Positions 17,532 through 28,000 of a stretch of DNA of 64,000 nt are shown one piece after another (position 1 is the stretch's first letter; the number at the start of each line of letters is the position of its first letter). The notes beneath the pieces were generated by a model, which worked only from the letters and a program-made list of their open reading frames with translations, did not search any database and was not told where the DNA came from. The translations under genes were made by a program, and so were the position numbers. This DNA comes from JAFNAG01 sp963739235. GTDB taxonomy: Bacteria > Acidobacteriota > UBA6911. Location: assembly GCA_963739235.1 (NCBI GenBank), contig CAVTZY010000024.1, positions 310,001-374,000 of the forward strand, read 5' to 3'.

Positions 17532-18825
17532 ACCGTAATGGCCCTGCGCGCGAGGATTGGACGGAGGCGCAGAACAGGGCGCCCGCCCATGCCCCCAGGC
17601 AGGCCATCAGGATATCCGTGACGCCGGCAGAGCGTGTCGGCAAAAAAGTCTGGGCGAATTCTATTCCTGCGGCCAGGATCATAGCGTAGGCAACGACAAA
17701 CCCGCGCCGGTTACGGGCCAGAGACAGCTGCAGCAATCCCCCCAGCATGGCAAAGCTGACCATGGTAAGGACCAGGTCATAAAGCGCAATCGGTGTCCGC
17801 CGACTGCAATATTCATAAAACGGGATCCATTGAAAAGGCGGCTGCCGCGACCAGGCGGCAAAGCGGAAAGGACTTAATCCGGCGGCAATCAAGGCCAGGT
17901 TCATCACCAGCAGTCCCATGGGCGCACGCACCGCGGCGGGCATGCCGAAACCTACGGTGAATCCGGCAATGGATCCCAACAGATCGATCACCAAAGCATG
18001 CAACAAAGGAGGGTGCGCCTCCACGAGCAGGCGGGCACACCCCAGTGCCAGAGGCAAAAGCGCCACCAGTGCCACAGCGCACCCGATTGACATGGGTGAA
18101 CGCTTGCGCCTCCCGGGAACGGCTAGGCGGCTGGCCAGTGCCCCGATCAGCGCAAAACCCGCCATCTGCACCCACTCCTGGCCTATCGCGGATACTGAGT
18201 GCCAGGAGCCGGCTGTGAGCGCAGCCAGGCCGGAGTTAAAGCGCGAGAAGTAGTCCGGATCAATATCGAGCGGTCCGACAATAAAAACCATGGACGAGAT
18301 CAGCATCCACAAGTAGATGTTCCTGCGCTCGTCGGTGCTTCCGGTAAGGAAATCGAGCACCCGCTTGCCGAACGCACGCGCCATGGCCGCTCCCGCCAAT
18401 GCGCCGATGCCGTTGTTCAACATGTCGGTGGTCCCGGAAGAACGACCCGGGATTGCCAACTGCAGAATCTCTGCGGCCAATCCGAGAGTCATTCCTATCG
18501 CAAACCACTTCCACAGCGCCCACGACTTGTTTTTTTCAGTACGGTACATGAACCCGAAAAAGCCAAGAGGCACGGACAAGAGTATGTTGGCGGCGATGTC
18601 GGGAATTCCATGCATGCGCCCGCCCGGCGTATCCCAATAGGGAATCAGGCTGATATGCGACCAGGAATCCAGGAGATGACGATTCGAAATATCAAGGGTG
18701 AAGGGAAACAGCGCGCCATAGCAAAAGACCAGGACGGAAAAGTGGTAACCGTAGGTCGAGAGCAGGCGGGAAGCCTCCAACGGGAGTGTGCCGCATTCGG
18801 ATTCCATCACGATTGATTTCGGCAC
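17530..18825 (-). CDS. Double VanZ-like membrane protein
   Basis: 431 aa with roughly ten hydrophobic segments. Two VanZ-like halves are visible: ~38-150 (HGIPDIAANILLSVPLGF...AAEILQLAIPGRSSGTTDML) and ~330-425 (WIPFYEYC...AGIEFAQTFLPTRSAGVTDI). The pattern E-hh-Q-hh-hP-x-R-x-x-x-x-T/V-T-D is repeated. The start is GTG at 18825, with AGGAAGAG just upstream. It is the last gene of a minus-strand operon (PqqD-like, B2, ABC transporter, nucleotidyltransferase, VanZ). VanZ proteins give low-level teicoplanin resistance in one case, but most have no known function. A collapsed paralogue lies at 23208-23375. Confidence 0.75.
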   Translation of the reverse strand: MPKSIVMESECGTLPLEASRLLSTYGYHFSVLVFCYGALFPFTLDISNRHLLDSWSHISLIPYWDTPGGRMHGIPDIAANILLSVPLGFFGFMYRTEKNKSWALWKWFAIGMTLGLAAEILQLAIPGRSSGTTDMLNNGIGALAGAAMARAFGKRVLDFLTGSTDERRNIYLWMLISSMVFIVGPLDIDPDYFSRFNSGLAALTAGSWHSVSAIGQEWVQMAGFALIGALASRLAVPGRRKRSPMSIGCAVALVALLPLALGCARLLVEAHPPLLHALVIDLLGSIAGFTVGFGMPAAVRAPMGLLVMNLALIAAGLSPFRFAAWSRQPPFQWIPFYEYCSRRTPIALYDLVLTMVSFAMLGGLLQLSLARNRRGFVVAYAMILAAGIEFAQTFLPTRSAGVTDILMACLGAWAGALFCASVQSSRAGPLR

Positions 18826-18861
18826 ACTCTCTTCCTTGCGGACGCGATGCTCCGGACTCGC

Positions 18862-20190
18862 TCAGTCCCTCATAAAATGAGGCATTTCAGGGGAAAGCTC
18901 GACAATCTGAGGTGCGGGTGGCCCGCCCTCGCCTCGAAGTCGGGCCGAGTTTCTTGACTCTATGGGCTGCTTCGAAAGTGGTGCCAGAGCAGATTTCCAC
19001 AGGAGCCTGGCTATGCGGATCGGGAAGTACAGAAAAGACAATTGCGTGGGGAGTTCGAGGCAGATCCAATCGTGATATCGAGGCAAAAATATCATCCTGG
19101 TAAGTATTCGAATGCGGTCCGGCCATCGATCTGCCAGCCTGGCTTGATAAAAACAGCGCTCCATGGCAGTAAGCGGCGGAAGATCCGGGGCGAACAGACG
19201 GCTTTGGGCTAACGCTGCCAGGTCAAGTAGAGGCGCGTCCTCCCTGATTCGTCCCCGAACCTCTTCGGGAATTTCCACTCCGCAGAGATCATGCGCCATG
19301 ACCAGGCCGAGCAGAAGCACCCGCTCGCTCCCGGAATCGCGGGCCTGTTTGAAAAGCCACTCCCAGTTCATATGTGGATTGGCGCGGACAAGTTCAGCCA
19401 CGCCGCAAATCCATTCAAGTTTCTCCCACAAGTGCCTGCCGCCGTGAGCGCAGAGGATCAGAAGCAAGTCCATGTTTGAGAGATTGCGGACTCTTTTGCC
19501 TGCGAGATCGGCCCATTCAACCCGATTCCAGACACCCTGCATATCGATGGCGCATGGGAAAAAGATCGGGGCCACCTTCCAGTGAAGCTCAACACATGTT
19601 GAGTTGCCCTCGTGTCGATAGGGAATCTCGTATTGCGTCCACAGGAATGATGCCGATCGCGCCTGCGGAATCTCCTGGGTTGCCTTGTATCCTTGATCGC
19701 GCAACAAGGCCTCTGCCTGGGCGACTTTGTTTTCCGGGACCAGAATGTCGAGATCCTCGAATTGCCGGAACGCCAGGTTGCCGTATATCGACCTCGCCAG
19801 GACCGGACCTTTGAACGGGAGTGCCGGGATTCCGTGATTTTCAAAGAGTGTCAGGATCTTGATCAGTTCAGCGGTCAGCAGGAGATTCCTGGCGCTATTG
19901 TTCACAAAGCACTCGCGGAGCTCCTGTAGGACGGCGCGCGGCACCAGATCAGGACTGATAGAATGCAGGTGCCAATAGAGAAGGGGCATCAGACCGTGCC
20001 TGCGGCTTGCGGCAATGAGGCTGGGCCAATCGATCTCCGTTGCGAGCAGGCTCCTGATCCGCTCGGCGGTTTCCGCATTCATGCTTATCCGGGCCGAGCA
20101 CCGAAGCAGCTCATCTTCGCGACGCAGAGGCCCCTCAGCCTGGTTCGACCTCGTTGGGATGAATCGCTGCATCCTTGTATGGAGTTTCAT
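18862..20190 (-). CDS. Nucleotidyltransferase of the NTP_transf_5 family, RiPP/HprK-associated
   Basis: 442 aa from the ATG at 20190, which overlaps the ABC transporter stop (ATGA); the open frame upstream of it only shadows the transporter gene. Residues ~105-150 contain the nucleotidyltransferase signature LPFKGPVLARSIYGNLAFRQ then EDLDILVPE, with the D-x-D metal pair. The C-terminal ~200 residues are helical (HGGRHLWEKLEWICGVAELV), as usual in this family. Members recur in lasso-peptide and HprK-associated clusters next to PqqD-like and B2 proteins. The reaction is unproven; nucleotidylation of a peptide or sugar is a guess. Confidence 0.75.
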   Translation of the reverse strand: MKLHTRMQRFIPTRSNQAEGPLRREDELLRCSARISMNAETAERIRSLLATEIDWPSLIAASRRHGLMPLLYWHLHSISPDLVPRAVLQELRECFVNNSARNLLLTAELIKILTLFENHGIPALPFKGPVLARSIYGNLAFRQFEDLDILVPENKVAQAEALLRDQGYKATQEIPQARSASFLWTQYEIPYRHEGNSTCVELHWKVAPIFFPCAIDMQGVWNRVEWADLAGKRVRNLSNMDLLLILCAHGGRHLWEKLEWICGVAELVRANPHMNWEWLFKQARDSGSERVLLLGLVMAHDLCGVEIPEEVRGRIREDAPLLDLAALAQSRLFAPDLPPLTAMERCFYQARLADRWPDRIRILTRMIFLPRYHDWICLELPTQLSFLYFPIRIARLLWKSALAPLSKQPIESRNSARLRGEGGPPAPQIVELSPEMPHFMRD

Positions 20191-22019
20191 ACCGGCGTTT
20201 CTATCTGCTTTGTCCAGGATTCCGCGTACCTGCCATCCCTTGAAAGCAGCTGGTTGTGAGTCCCCGATTCTACGATCCGGCCGTCCGCCATTACGTGAAT
20301 GATGTCGGCACCCATGGCCGTGGTCAAACGGTGAGTGATGATGACGGTAGTGTGGCCCTCCACAAGCCGGCGAAACTGCGCCAGCCAGACAGCCTCTGCC
20401 CAGGGATCCATTGCGCTGGTGGGCTCGTCGAGTAGAAGGATGGGAGCGCGGCGCAGCAAAGCCCGGGCCAGCCCGATTTTCTGCCATTCGCCCGCGCTCA
20501 GTTCAGCTCCACTCTCGAACCAACGGCCCAGCATGTTGTCGTAACCCTTCGGCAGGGCGGCGATGAATTCTTTCGCCCCAGCCGCGCATGCGGCAGCTTC
20601 GACGTCCTCGCTTTGGGGATCTGCCTTCAGATCGCCAAGCGCGATGTTCTCGCGCACCGTGACGTTGTAGTGAATCGGCACCTGATACAGCACGCTGATT
20701 CGGTGACGGAGTTCCTCGAGGCTGAAAGCGCGAAGATCGGTGCCGTCGAAACTTACTCGACCTTCACCCGGGTCGTAGAGGCGGCAAAGCAGTTTGATCA
20801 GCGTGCTCTTGCCTGCGCCGTTCGGACCCACGATCGCTGCAATCTGTCCGGCCGGGATCAGCAGGTTGAAATTGTCGAGAGCCTTCCGCTCGGTGCCGGG
20901 ATAGCGGAAGGTCACATGCTCGAAGCAAACGCCGTATCGCAAAGCGGTCGGCGCCGGCAGGGGATGCGGTGGATCCACCAATTTGGGTTCCAGATCCAAA
21001 AAAGCAAACAGGTTGCCGAGGAACAGAATGTCGGCGTAGATTTGACCCGTGTTTTGCAGCAATGAGCGCAACAGGAGTTGCCCGTGATTAAAGGCCTGAT
21101 AAAAAAGCGCCAAGTCTCCAAGGGTGACCAGCCCCTGCAGAGCCCGCCACGCCAGCCACGCCAGCGCGCATCCGGTGATACCGAGAGCCATGCAGCCAGC
21201 CGCCAACTCGGCAAGAGTCTGATTCTTCTTTAGATCCAGATGTTCATTGCGCAGCCGTTGCCGCAGAGACTGATAGGCCGATTGAAAATAACGGCCGATT
21301 CCGAAGAGACGCACTTCGGCTGCGTTCTCCCCAGTCGTGAGCAACCAGTCGTAATACCAGGTCCTGCGTTCGTCGGCAGTGGTTTGCAGGCGCCAATCGT
21401 GTTGACGCATGGTGTGGCGCAGGACCACAAAGAACGCCGGCAGACTGCTGGCCACCAGGGCGACAGGCAACCAGACGCCGAAGGAAAACAGAACTGCCGC
21501 CATCCCCACCAGCGTCACGCTGTTTTGAAACAGATTCCCGAGGTTCTCGAGCAGCGCAACGGGTCGATAGCCGGCCTCCGCCCGGGCACGGTGCAGGCGA
21601 TCGAAAAATTCGGGGGTCTCGTAGAAAGCCAGGTCTGCAGCTATGGATTTGTCGTGGATCAGATTCGTGATGTGATCCTGCACCAGCTCGGACTGGGTTG
21701 AGCGTATCCACTTGGTAACGCTGCTCAAGACCTCCGTGAGGAGCACGATCCCCGCCAGCAGAATGACGATGATCAGTGCAGGCTTTGCGTTCTGCCAGGT
21801 GCCGCCCGTGCCTATGGCAGCTACCAGGTAATTGACTACAAACCGCGTGAGGTAGGCCGTTGCCACGGGAAGCAGGCCCTGCAGAATGAGCAGAAAGATC
21901 CACGCCGCGGTATAGCCCTTGGACGCGGCCTGTACCAGAGCTAATGCCCTGTATAGGCAGGGCAACTGGGCGCCCACTCCGTTCAGTCCGGATCTAACTC
22001 TGTGCAGGTATGTGAACAT
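20187..22019 (-). CDS. ABC transporter, fused membrane and ATPase domains (lasso-D-like exporter)
   Basis: 610 aa. The membrane domain occupies ~1-330, with six hydrophobic segments (for example WIFLLILQGLLPVATAYLT). The ATPase domain has Walker A GPNGAGKSTL (~395), Q-loop YQVPIHY, signature LSAGEWQK, Walker B ILLLDEPTSAMD and the switch His in ITHRL. It overlaps the B2 gene upstream by 37 bp and the nucleotidyltransferase gene downstream by four. This is a homodimeric peptide/lipid exporter; in this setting it most likely exports the mature RiPP. There is no C39 peptidase domain, consistent with leader removal by the separate B2 protein. Confidence 0.85.
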   Translation of the reverse strand: MFTYLHRVRSGLNGVGAQLPCLYRALALVQAASKGYTAAWIFLLILQGLLPVATAYLTRFVVNYLVAAIGTGGTWQNAKPALIIVILLAGIVLLTEVLSSVTKWIRSTQSELVQDHITNLIHDKSIAADLAFYETPEFFDRLHRARAEAGYRPVALLENLGNLFQNSVTLVGMAAVLFSFGVWLPVALVASSLPAFFVVLRHTMRQHDWRLQTTADERRTWYYDWLLTTGENAAEVRLFGIGRYFQSAYQSLRQRLRNEHLDLKKNQTLAELAAGCMALGITGCALAWLAWRALQGLVTLGDLALFYQAFNHGQLLLRSLLQNTGQIYADILFLGNLFAFLDLEPKLVDPPHPLPAPTALRYGVCFEHVTFRYPGTERKALDNFNLLIPAGQIAAIVGPNGAGKSTLIKLLCRLYDPGEGRVSFDGTDLRAFSLEELRHRISVLYQVPIHYNVTVRENIALGDLKADPQSEDVEAAACAAGAKEFIAALPKGYDNMLGRWFESGAELSAGEWQKIGLARALLRRAPILLLDEPTSAMDPWAEAVWLAQFRRLVEGHTTVIITHRLTTAMGADIIHVMADGRIVESGTHNQLLSRDGRYAESWTKQIETPV

Positions 22020-22486
22020 GACGTGATTGCATTCCGACGCATGATATTGAGCCTCTTAAAAGCGGCAAAGCGCTCGTGAACGTCATCCTGATCGTTCAGG
22101 ACAACGCCGGCGTATTCAACCCACGCGTGAGCGTCCAGTCCGGCCCCATCCTTGCGGACGCCAAACCATACATCTCCACGTATTCCTCGTTCTTGCATCA
22201 GCCACCAGAGAACGAGAGATTTCTGAAGACAGCGTGTACGAAAGAGACCTCGCTGGGATGCGATCTTGACCATCCGTGCGGCGGCACGGGCCTCTGCCAG
22301 ATCGTGCCCCAGCGGACCTGGAATCCTGCCTTCAAACCAGGATGCCAAACGGATCAGGATCGATTGACACCAACGAAAGCCCGCCAGGCGAAGACTGCAG
22401 CCCATCAGGGGCAGCATCCAAAGCGCAGAGAAAAGCATGCGGCGCTCACTGGCTGACAGCTGACGGAACTTGCCAATGCTATTCAC
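21983..22486 (-). CDS. Lasso-peptide B2-type transglutaminase-like leader peptidase
   Basis: 167 aa. The core RTRCLQKSLVLWWLMQERGI...DAHAWVEYAGVVLND shows the Cys-His-Asp triad of the transglutaminase-like B2 family, which removes leader peptides in lasso systems. One N-terminal hydrophobic segment (~17-40) is typical. The start is GTG at 22486 with GAGGTT just upstream; it overlaps the PqqD-like gene by eight bases. B2 normally works with a B1 (PqqD/RRE) protein, and exactly that gene precedes it. No precursor is visible immediately upstream; the only candidate in the window is at 30823-31005. Confidence 0.8.
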   Translation of the reverse strand: MNSIGKFRQLSASERRMLFSALWMLPLMGCSLRLAGFRWCQSILIRLASWFEGRIPGPLGHDLAEARAAARMVKIASQRGLFRTRCLQKSLVLWWLMQERGIRGDVWFGVRKDGAGLDAHAWVEYAGVVLNDQDDVHERFAAFKRLNIMRRNAITSCSHTCTELDPD

Positions 22487-22763
22487 GATGAACCTCGACC
22501 AATTGGTGTTCCAGCAGCGTTGTGATCAAATTCATGAAATCCGTTTGCAGCCGCGTTCCGTCAACATCGTATTCATTCAGCAGTTGCTCGTAGGCATCCC
22601 GGATAGAATCGGCGGCAGCCAAAACCAACCACATTCTGGTCCCGATCTCGTCCAGGCTGCAGCAGAATGGATTCCTGACACTGAGGATGACCGATTCGCC
22701 GCCAACCTCATTTATCAATGTGCCCGGTGCCACAGCCACCTTGCTCGTCATCGGGATGGCCAT
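22479..22763 (-). CDS. PqqD-like RiPP recognition protein (lasso B1-like)
   Basis: 94 aa from the ATG at 22763 (an upstream in-frame GTG at 22781 adds six residues; AGGAT precedes the ATG). The winged-helix PqqD/RRE pattern is clear: LINEVGGESVILSVRNPFCCSLDEIGTRMW, then a helix pair ending LLEHQLVE. It is expected to bind the precursor leader and present it to B2 or another modifying enzyme. First gene of the left half-operon, overlapping B2. The non-coding 22782-23207 stretch separates it from the VanZ remnant. Confidence 0.8.
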   Translation of the reverse strand: MAIPMTSKVAVAPGTLINEVGGESVILSVRNPFCCSLDEIGTRMWLVLAAADSIRDAYEQLLNEYDVDGTRLQTDFMNLITTLLEHQLVEVHRE

Positions 22764-22781
22764 CAGATCTTCATCCTGCAC

Positions 22782-23207
22782 AAAATAATCACATCATCGC
22801 CCCCCTGCAAAATGCCTTAGGACACCGCTGTCGATCCGCATTCAGTTGACAAAGCGCCTCGCGAGGCCGATCGGCCGCAAACTGCATGCATTCACCGATT
22901 GTCACCGTTTTGCGAGCCACAGTGACAAGCAACACCCGTTCTTATCGTCCTTCCAGACCGGATTATTCACATAGTTATAAAACAAAGGATCTGCTTAAAC
23001 AGCTGGACAACGATGCATTCCAATTTGAGGCAGCCACTCGACGGAAACGCTACAAGCAATCGTTAAGAGCGAAAAACACGGGCAAAAATCGATTTTGGAC
23101 CGGTGTTCGGCGTCGGTATCAGGGCTAATTGCTTGATTGGATGCGATCTGTTCTGATCCGACCCCCAACCCCGGCGGGATATGATCCGAGTGCTGTGCGG
23201 GAAGAGC
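22782..23207. other. Intergenic region upstream of the left RiPP half-operon
   Basis: I looked on the minus strand for a precursor gene. Only peptides of 20-25 codons without ribosome sites occur (for example one starting at the ATG near 22890), so none is called. The AT-richer stretch around 22960-23000 (CATAGTTATAAAAC) could hold a promoter. Confidence 0.4.
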
Positions 23208-23375
23208 CTAGCGGACGTCTCGGCTGACTTCGCGCGAGGATTGGATGGAGGCGCAGAACACGGCGCCATAGCAAGAAAATAGAACGGAATAGTACAAACC
23301 GTAGGTCGAGAGCAGGCGGGAAGCCTCCAACGGGAGTGTGCCGCATTCGGATTCCATCACGATTGATTTCGGCAC
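23208..23375 (-). pseudogene. VanZ-like gene remnant: both ends joined, middle deleted
   Basis: The first ~37 codons match the start of the VanZ gene at 18825, including the GTG start and the 30 bases upstream. The rest matches its last codons (CASIQSSR versus CASVQSSR). The join falls where the intact gene has GCGCC at both positions (18713-18717 and 17579-17583), so about 1134 bp, an in-frame 378 codons, were lost by recombination at a 5-base microhomology. Amino-acid differences (LYYSVLFSCYG versus YHFSVLVFCYG) show that it derives from a diverged paralogue, not from the neighbour itself. Confidence 0.8.
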
Positions 23376-23550
23376 ACTCTCTTCCTTGCGGACGCGATGC
23401 TCCGGACTCGCCATGTCCGTTAATCGCGCTCGGGAGTTCTTTTGTCCAATTATCGTTTGTCATTTCACTATTTCATATCACTACGGTCCGGTTAATGGAA
23501 TTTATTACACATAAATTGTGCTATACTGTTAATGTGCAATGGAGGATCTC

Positions 23551-23781
23551 ATGAACAAGAATGTCACATTGCGGCTGGATGAAGCTGTCTTGCGCAAGGC
23601 CAGACATGCGGCAGTCGAGCAGGACCAGTCCTTGTCGGAATGGGTGGCCGATTTGGTCATTCGCACCACATCCGAAACGGATCGCAAGCAGAGTGCCCGG
23701 ACCAGCGCGCTGCATCGGATACGCAAAGGCTTGCATCTGGGCGGCACACCACTTTCGAGGGAGGAAGCCCATGGGCGTTGA
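23551..23781 (+). CDS. Ribbon-helix-helix antitoxin of a PIN-toxin pair
   Basis: 76 aa. MNKNVTLRLDEAVLRKARHA followed by SLSEWVADLVI is a ribbon-helix-helix fold. The ATG at 23551 has GGAGG seven bases upstream. The gene overlaps the PIN toxin gene by 11 bp. It is distinct in sequence from the antitoxin at 16522. Confidence 0.8.
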   Translation: MNKNVTLRLDEAVLRKARHAAVEQDQSLSEWVADLVIRTTSETDRKQSARTSALHRIRKGLHLGGTPLSREEAHGR

Positions 23782-24193
23782 TCAGATCTTTGTCGACACC
23801 AACATACTCGTCTACGCACACGATATCGATGCAGGCGAGAAATACCGGATCGCCAGGGACAAGATATCCGCCCTATGGCATCGTGATCTGCTGCCGAGCA
23901 TCAGCGTCCTGGTACTGCAGGAATTCTATGTAAATCTCATCAGGAAGAAAGTTGCCACGCCGCTTGCCCGGGAGACCGTGACCAACTACCTCGAGTGGGA
24001 TGTGATCGACAATGACCGTTTCCTCTTCATCGAAGGGCTCCGATGGAAAGAGAAGTGCAACCTGGCCTACTGGGATGCTTTGATACTTGCCGCGGCAAGA
24101 AAAGCCAAGGCAAAGGAGGTTTGGAGCGAAGATTTGGCCTCTGGCCAGAATTACGATGGAATCATGGTGGTAAACCCGTTGATTCAGCAATGA
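23771..24193 (+). CDS. PIN-domain toxin, VapC-like
   Basis: 140 aa from the ATG at 23771; the frame stays open upstream to 23561 but only as the shadow of the antitoxin. PIN residues: Asp in IFVDTNILVYAHD, Glu in VLQEFYVNLI, Asp in AYWDALILAAA and Asp in WSEDLASGQ. The two-residue-longer fold and the Ile/Leu-rich core match the second major group of VapC toxins, different from the toxin at 16776. It sits between the two RiPP half-operons, as an insertion might. Confidence 0.88.
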   Translation: MGVDQIFVDTNILVYAHDIDAGEKYRIARDKISALWHRDLLPSISVLVLQEFYVNLIRKKVATPLARETVTNYLEWDVIDNDRFLFIEGLRWKEKCNLAYWDALILAAARKAKAKEVWSEDLASGQNYDGIMVVNPLIQQ

Positions 24194-25071
24194 CGCTTGT
24201 ATTTTGGAGAGGCGGCCACAATGAATCTAGCCCGGGCCGGCAAGAGCGTCACGTGAACGTCCGAAGGCAGGGGGGACGGCAAGCTTCTCGTGCAAATGCC
24301 TCGCTGCCCAATGCGATGCATGCTGTTTATATCCCGCTTTGAACCAGGCGCCCTTCTGCAATTGCTTCCGCAACGCGACTCCGGTGCGCGTCTGCCAAGG
24401 CCTCCCTAACACGCGCGCCCAGAACTTCAATTTATCTAACTGCCATCCGTGACAGGCACTTACATAAGGTGAAACTCTTCTCTCGCCCTTCCAGGGCTCT
24501 CGTGCATACTCATAAACCCCGGGCGGCGCTGCGCTTGCCCGGGGCTACTATCTCGCGCGCCTCCGGCGCGGGTTCCGCCCGCAGATTACAGGATTCCCCT
24601 GCACACCCGTCTCGGCGTGCGTTATCCATGCAGTGTGCCCACCTGCCATTGTGCACATACCCCGGAGGTTACGCAATCGTGCCTGCTCAGCGCGTCAAAA
24701 TTGCGCAACCTGTGATTGTGCAATATGTCGCTCCCCCCAACATGTTGTGATACGCGCCTTATCACACAATCGAAGGGGCAATAAGATAGTAGCCGGGTGT
24801 AAGCGCAGTGCCGCCCCCGGTTAACCAATGACGCATAATGAGCCCCGGCGGGGCGAAGGAAAACCACGTTATCCTCCATGTAAAGGTTGAGCCAGCCCTC
24901 AGGAGCCCTTATCAGAGTGCCATTCGTGCCTTTTGCCAGTTTCGCTTCGATCCAAAGGCATAAGGGTTCAATGATCGGCAGTCGATGAGATATTCCAGGC
25001 GAGTGCAGCCGCAAGCTGTATTTGTGTATGGCAAAGGCAAATGCCTGCTGGGGTAGTCAAAGAGGTTCTGG
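24194..25071. other. Intergenic region with small palindromes
   Basis: Nearly 880 bp without a convincing gene. Around 24518-24546 there is a GC-rich palindrome (CCCCGGGCGGCGCTGCGC... CCCGGGG). Such elements are typical of decayed repeats. Confidence 0.5.
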
Positions 25072-28000
25072 ATGACGCCAGGTGAAGAAAATTGCCGTCG
25101 GCATTCCGCTATCATCACGGGCGGGCTATTACTCCTGTGTCTCTGGACTTGCTTCTTGGGGGTAGCCAGAGCCGCCGATACCGGTTTCAAAACGACCGGG
25201 ACAATTGTGTCCTCGGGGAGCTGGACAAACTTTACCACGGTCTATATCAACTCCAGTAACGACCAACGGGCATATGTCTCGTCCTCGAGCAGTTATGGTG
25301 TCTGCTCCACGTACGGTTTTTCGATTCCTGCAGATGCCAGGATCGATGGCATTGAGGTGCAAGTGGAAGGGAGAGAGCCGTTTACGTTCGGGACGGTGAA
25401 TTTTGGTATCCAAGTCTCCTGGAACAACGGATCCAGTTGGGTCACTGAAAAAACCAGCTCGTTTAATTCGTCCACTGACGCCACCAGCACATTCGGAGGC
25501 TCGTCCGACACATGGGGCCGGAGTTGGACCGACACGGAATTCTCCGACGCCAATTTCCAGTTGAGGGTCAGAAAGATAAGCGGTATCCTTAATTTTGAAA
25601 TTGACTTCCTCCAGGTACGCGTCTACTACACTAATGCCAAAACGTGGGATCGGGGGGCCGGTACAAACAATTGGGGAGATGCCAACAACTGGAACCCCGA
25701 CGGTGTGCCGCTGGCAACAGAGAATGTAAGTCTCACCGGTGCCGACACCATCGATGTCAATGTCGCGGGAGTTTGCAACAGCATTACATTGAACAATGCT
25801 GGTCTCGCTCTCACGGTGAAGAGCGGAAACTCGCTCACTGCTTCATTTAACTTTAAGCTCACCAGCGGCACATTGAATACGGAGGCTGCCTTCCCAACGG
25901 TAACCGGAACTACAACTATTTCGGCCGGAACAGTTGGCTACAATGGCAGCGGAGCTCAGGCCGTCCTGGCGTTGAATTACTACAATCTTACCCTCAGCAA
26001 TGCAGGGACGAAAACGATCGCAACGGCGACGACGGTGGCGGGGGACATGACGACATCGGGGACGGTGACGGCGTCGTGCAGCGGCAGCCTGACTGTGAGC
26101 GGCAATGTCGTCATCGGCAGCGGCACCACCTTCAACGGCGGCAGCGGAACCGTGGACTTCAACGGGACTCTGACCATCACCAGCGCTACCTTCACCGCCA
26201 CCAGCGGCAGCCTCTCCGTCGCCGGAAATCTCACCATCAGTGGGAGCACGTTTGCTCACAATTCTGGCACCGTCGTTTTCGATGGCACCGATGCCACCCT
26301 CACTTCCGGGGGCGCTGCCTTCAATAACTTCACCGTCAACGCCGCCAACAAACAGGTCTATCTCTCCGCCAGTGGTTCCTTGACCGTCAACGGCACCCTC
26401 AGCATCCAAACCGGATACCTGATCCAGGATCCCGCCAACAACCTTTCCGCCGGCTCAATCAGTATCGGCGCCAGCGGCAGATTGAGAAACTACGGCACTG
26501 GCAGCCTCACCCTGGCCGGACCCGTTTCCAACTCAGGAACAATCGATTTCGACGGAGGCGGCGATGCTTCGTGCACGGGCACCAATCGAATCCTGATCCG
26601 CTCCTCCGTCAACGGCACGCAGCGTGCCTGGAGCAGCTCGGGCGGCACCTTCCAGATGGTCGACGTCGACATCCAAGACCAGGCAGGCACCGCGGCCATC
26701 ACCTGCTATGGCTCACAGAGTTCCGGCAACAACGGCGCCAACTGGACGATCAACACCGATTGCGCCGGAGCGCCCACAGCCGTCACGCTGGTCTCGTTTG
26801 GAGCGCAGCAAGCGGATACGGCAGTCAAGTTGCAGTGGCAGACCGGCTATGAAGTGCAGAACCTTGGCTTTCACATTTACCGGGAATCAGGCGGAGTGAT
26901 CGAGCGTGTCTCGCCGTCGCTGATTGCGGGATCGGCGCTTTTTGCCGGCGCGCGGACAGCCCTGGGGACGGGACGATCCTACGAGTGGTGGGATCGCGAC
27001 GGAGGCGGCCACAGCGGTGCGCAGTATTGGCTGGAAGACATCGGCCTTGACGGGAACAGAACGCGCCATGGGCCGGTTACGCCGGCTCCGGGCGGACGGG
27101 AGATGTCTGATGCCGGCCAATCCCCGCTGCTCAAAGACATCGGCAGGGCTCAACTTCATTCGGGTAAGCCCAAATCAACCGATTCTGAGACGCAGCCTCA
27201 AAGAACGACGGCATCCGACGCGCCGGAACCGTTACCGACGATGGCGCCCGAGACGCCGGAACCGCCACCGACGATCGCTGACCAGATGCGCGTCCAGATC
27301 TGGATCGCAGGGCAGTACGCGGTCAAGCTGCTGGTAAAACGGGACGGCTGGTACCGTGCGACACAAGCTCAGCTGATTGCTGCCGGACTGAACCCGGATC
27401 TCGATCCGCGCAAGCTTCAGCTGTATGCCGCCGGCGTCGAACAGGCCATCGTAGTCAGCGGCGAAGAAGACGGCCATTTCGATAGCGGGGACTCGGTCGA
27501 GTTCTTCGGCCTCGGGATCGATACGCCCTGGACGGACCAACGCGCCTACTGGCTGATCGAAGGCCCGGTCCCGGGCAAAAGAGTCCGGCAGGTATCGCCC
27601 GCGGGCGGCGCCGATGCCGGCGCCAGCTTCCGCTACGATGTCGAGCTCAAACCCCGGACGATACACTTCGGGGCCCTCCTCAATGGCGACGCCGAGAACT
27701 TTTTTGGAAACGTGGTGGATCCCTCGGGGGACGAGGAGATTCTGAGGGTGCATCACCTGGACAACACGGCTCCTGCCGACGCCAGGTTGGAAATCACGCT
27801 GCAGGGTGCGACGAAGGAGCCCCATCAGGTCCGCATCGATCTCAACGGCGCCCAAATCGGCGTTCTTTCATTCGAGCAGCAAATGCAGGGTACGCAGAGG
27901 TTCGCACTTCTCGCCGGGTTGCTCCGGGACGGGGACAACACGGTTCACCTGGTCGCGTTGGGCAGCGACACCGACATTTCTCTCGTCGCGTCCATCCGCC

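Noticed and set aside
20191..20487. N-terminal extension of the nucleotidyltransferase
   Set aside because: It is the shadow frame of the ABC transporter's ATPase region; the overlapping ATGA start at 20190 fits the operon.
22782..23207. Precursor peptide upstream of the left half-operon
   Set aside because: Only 20-25 codon frames without ribosome sites or a YxxPxL leader were found on the minus strand.
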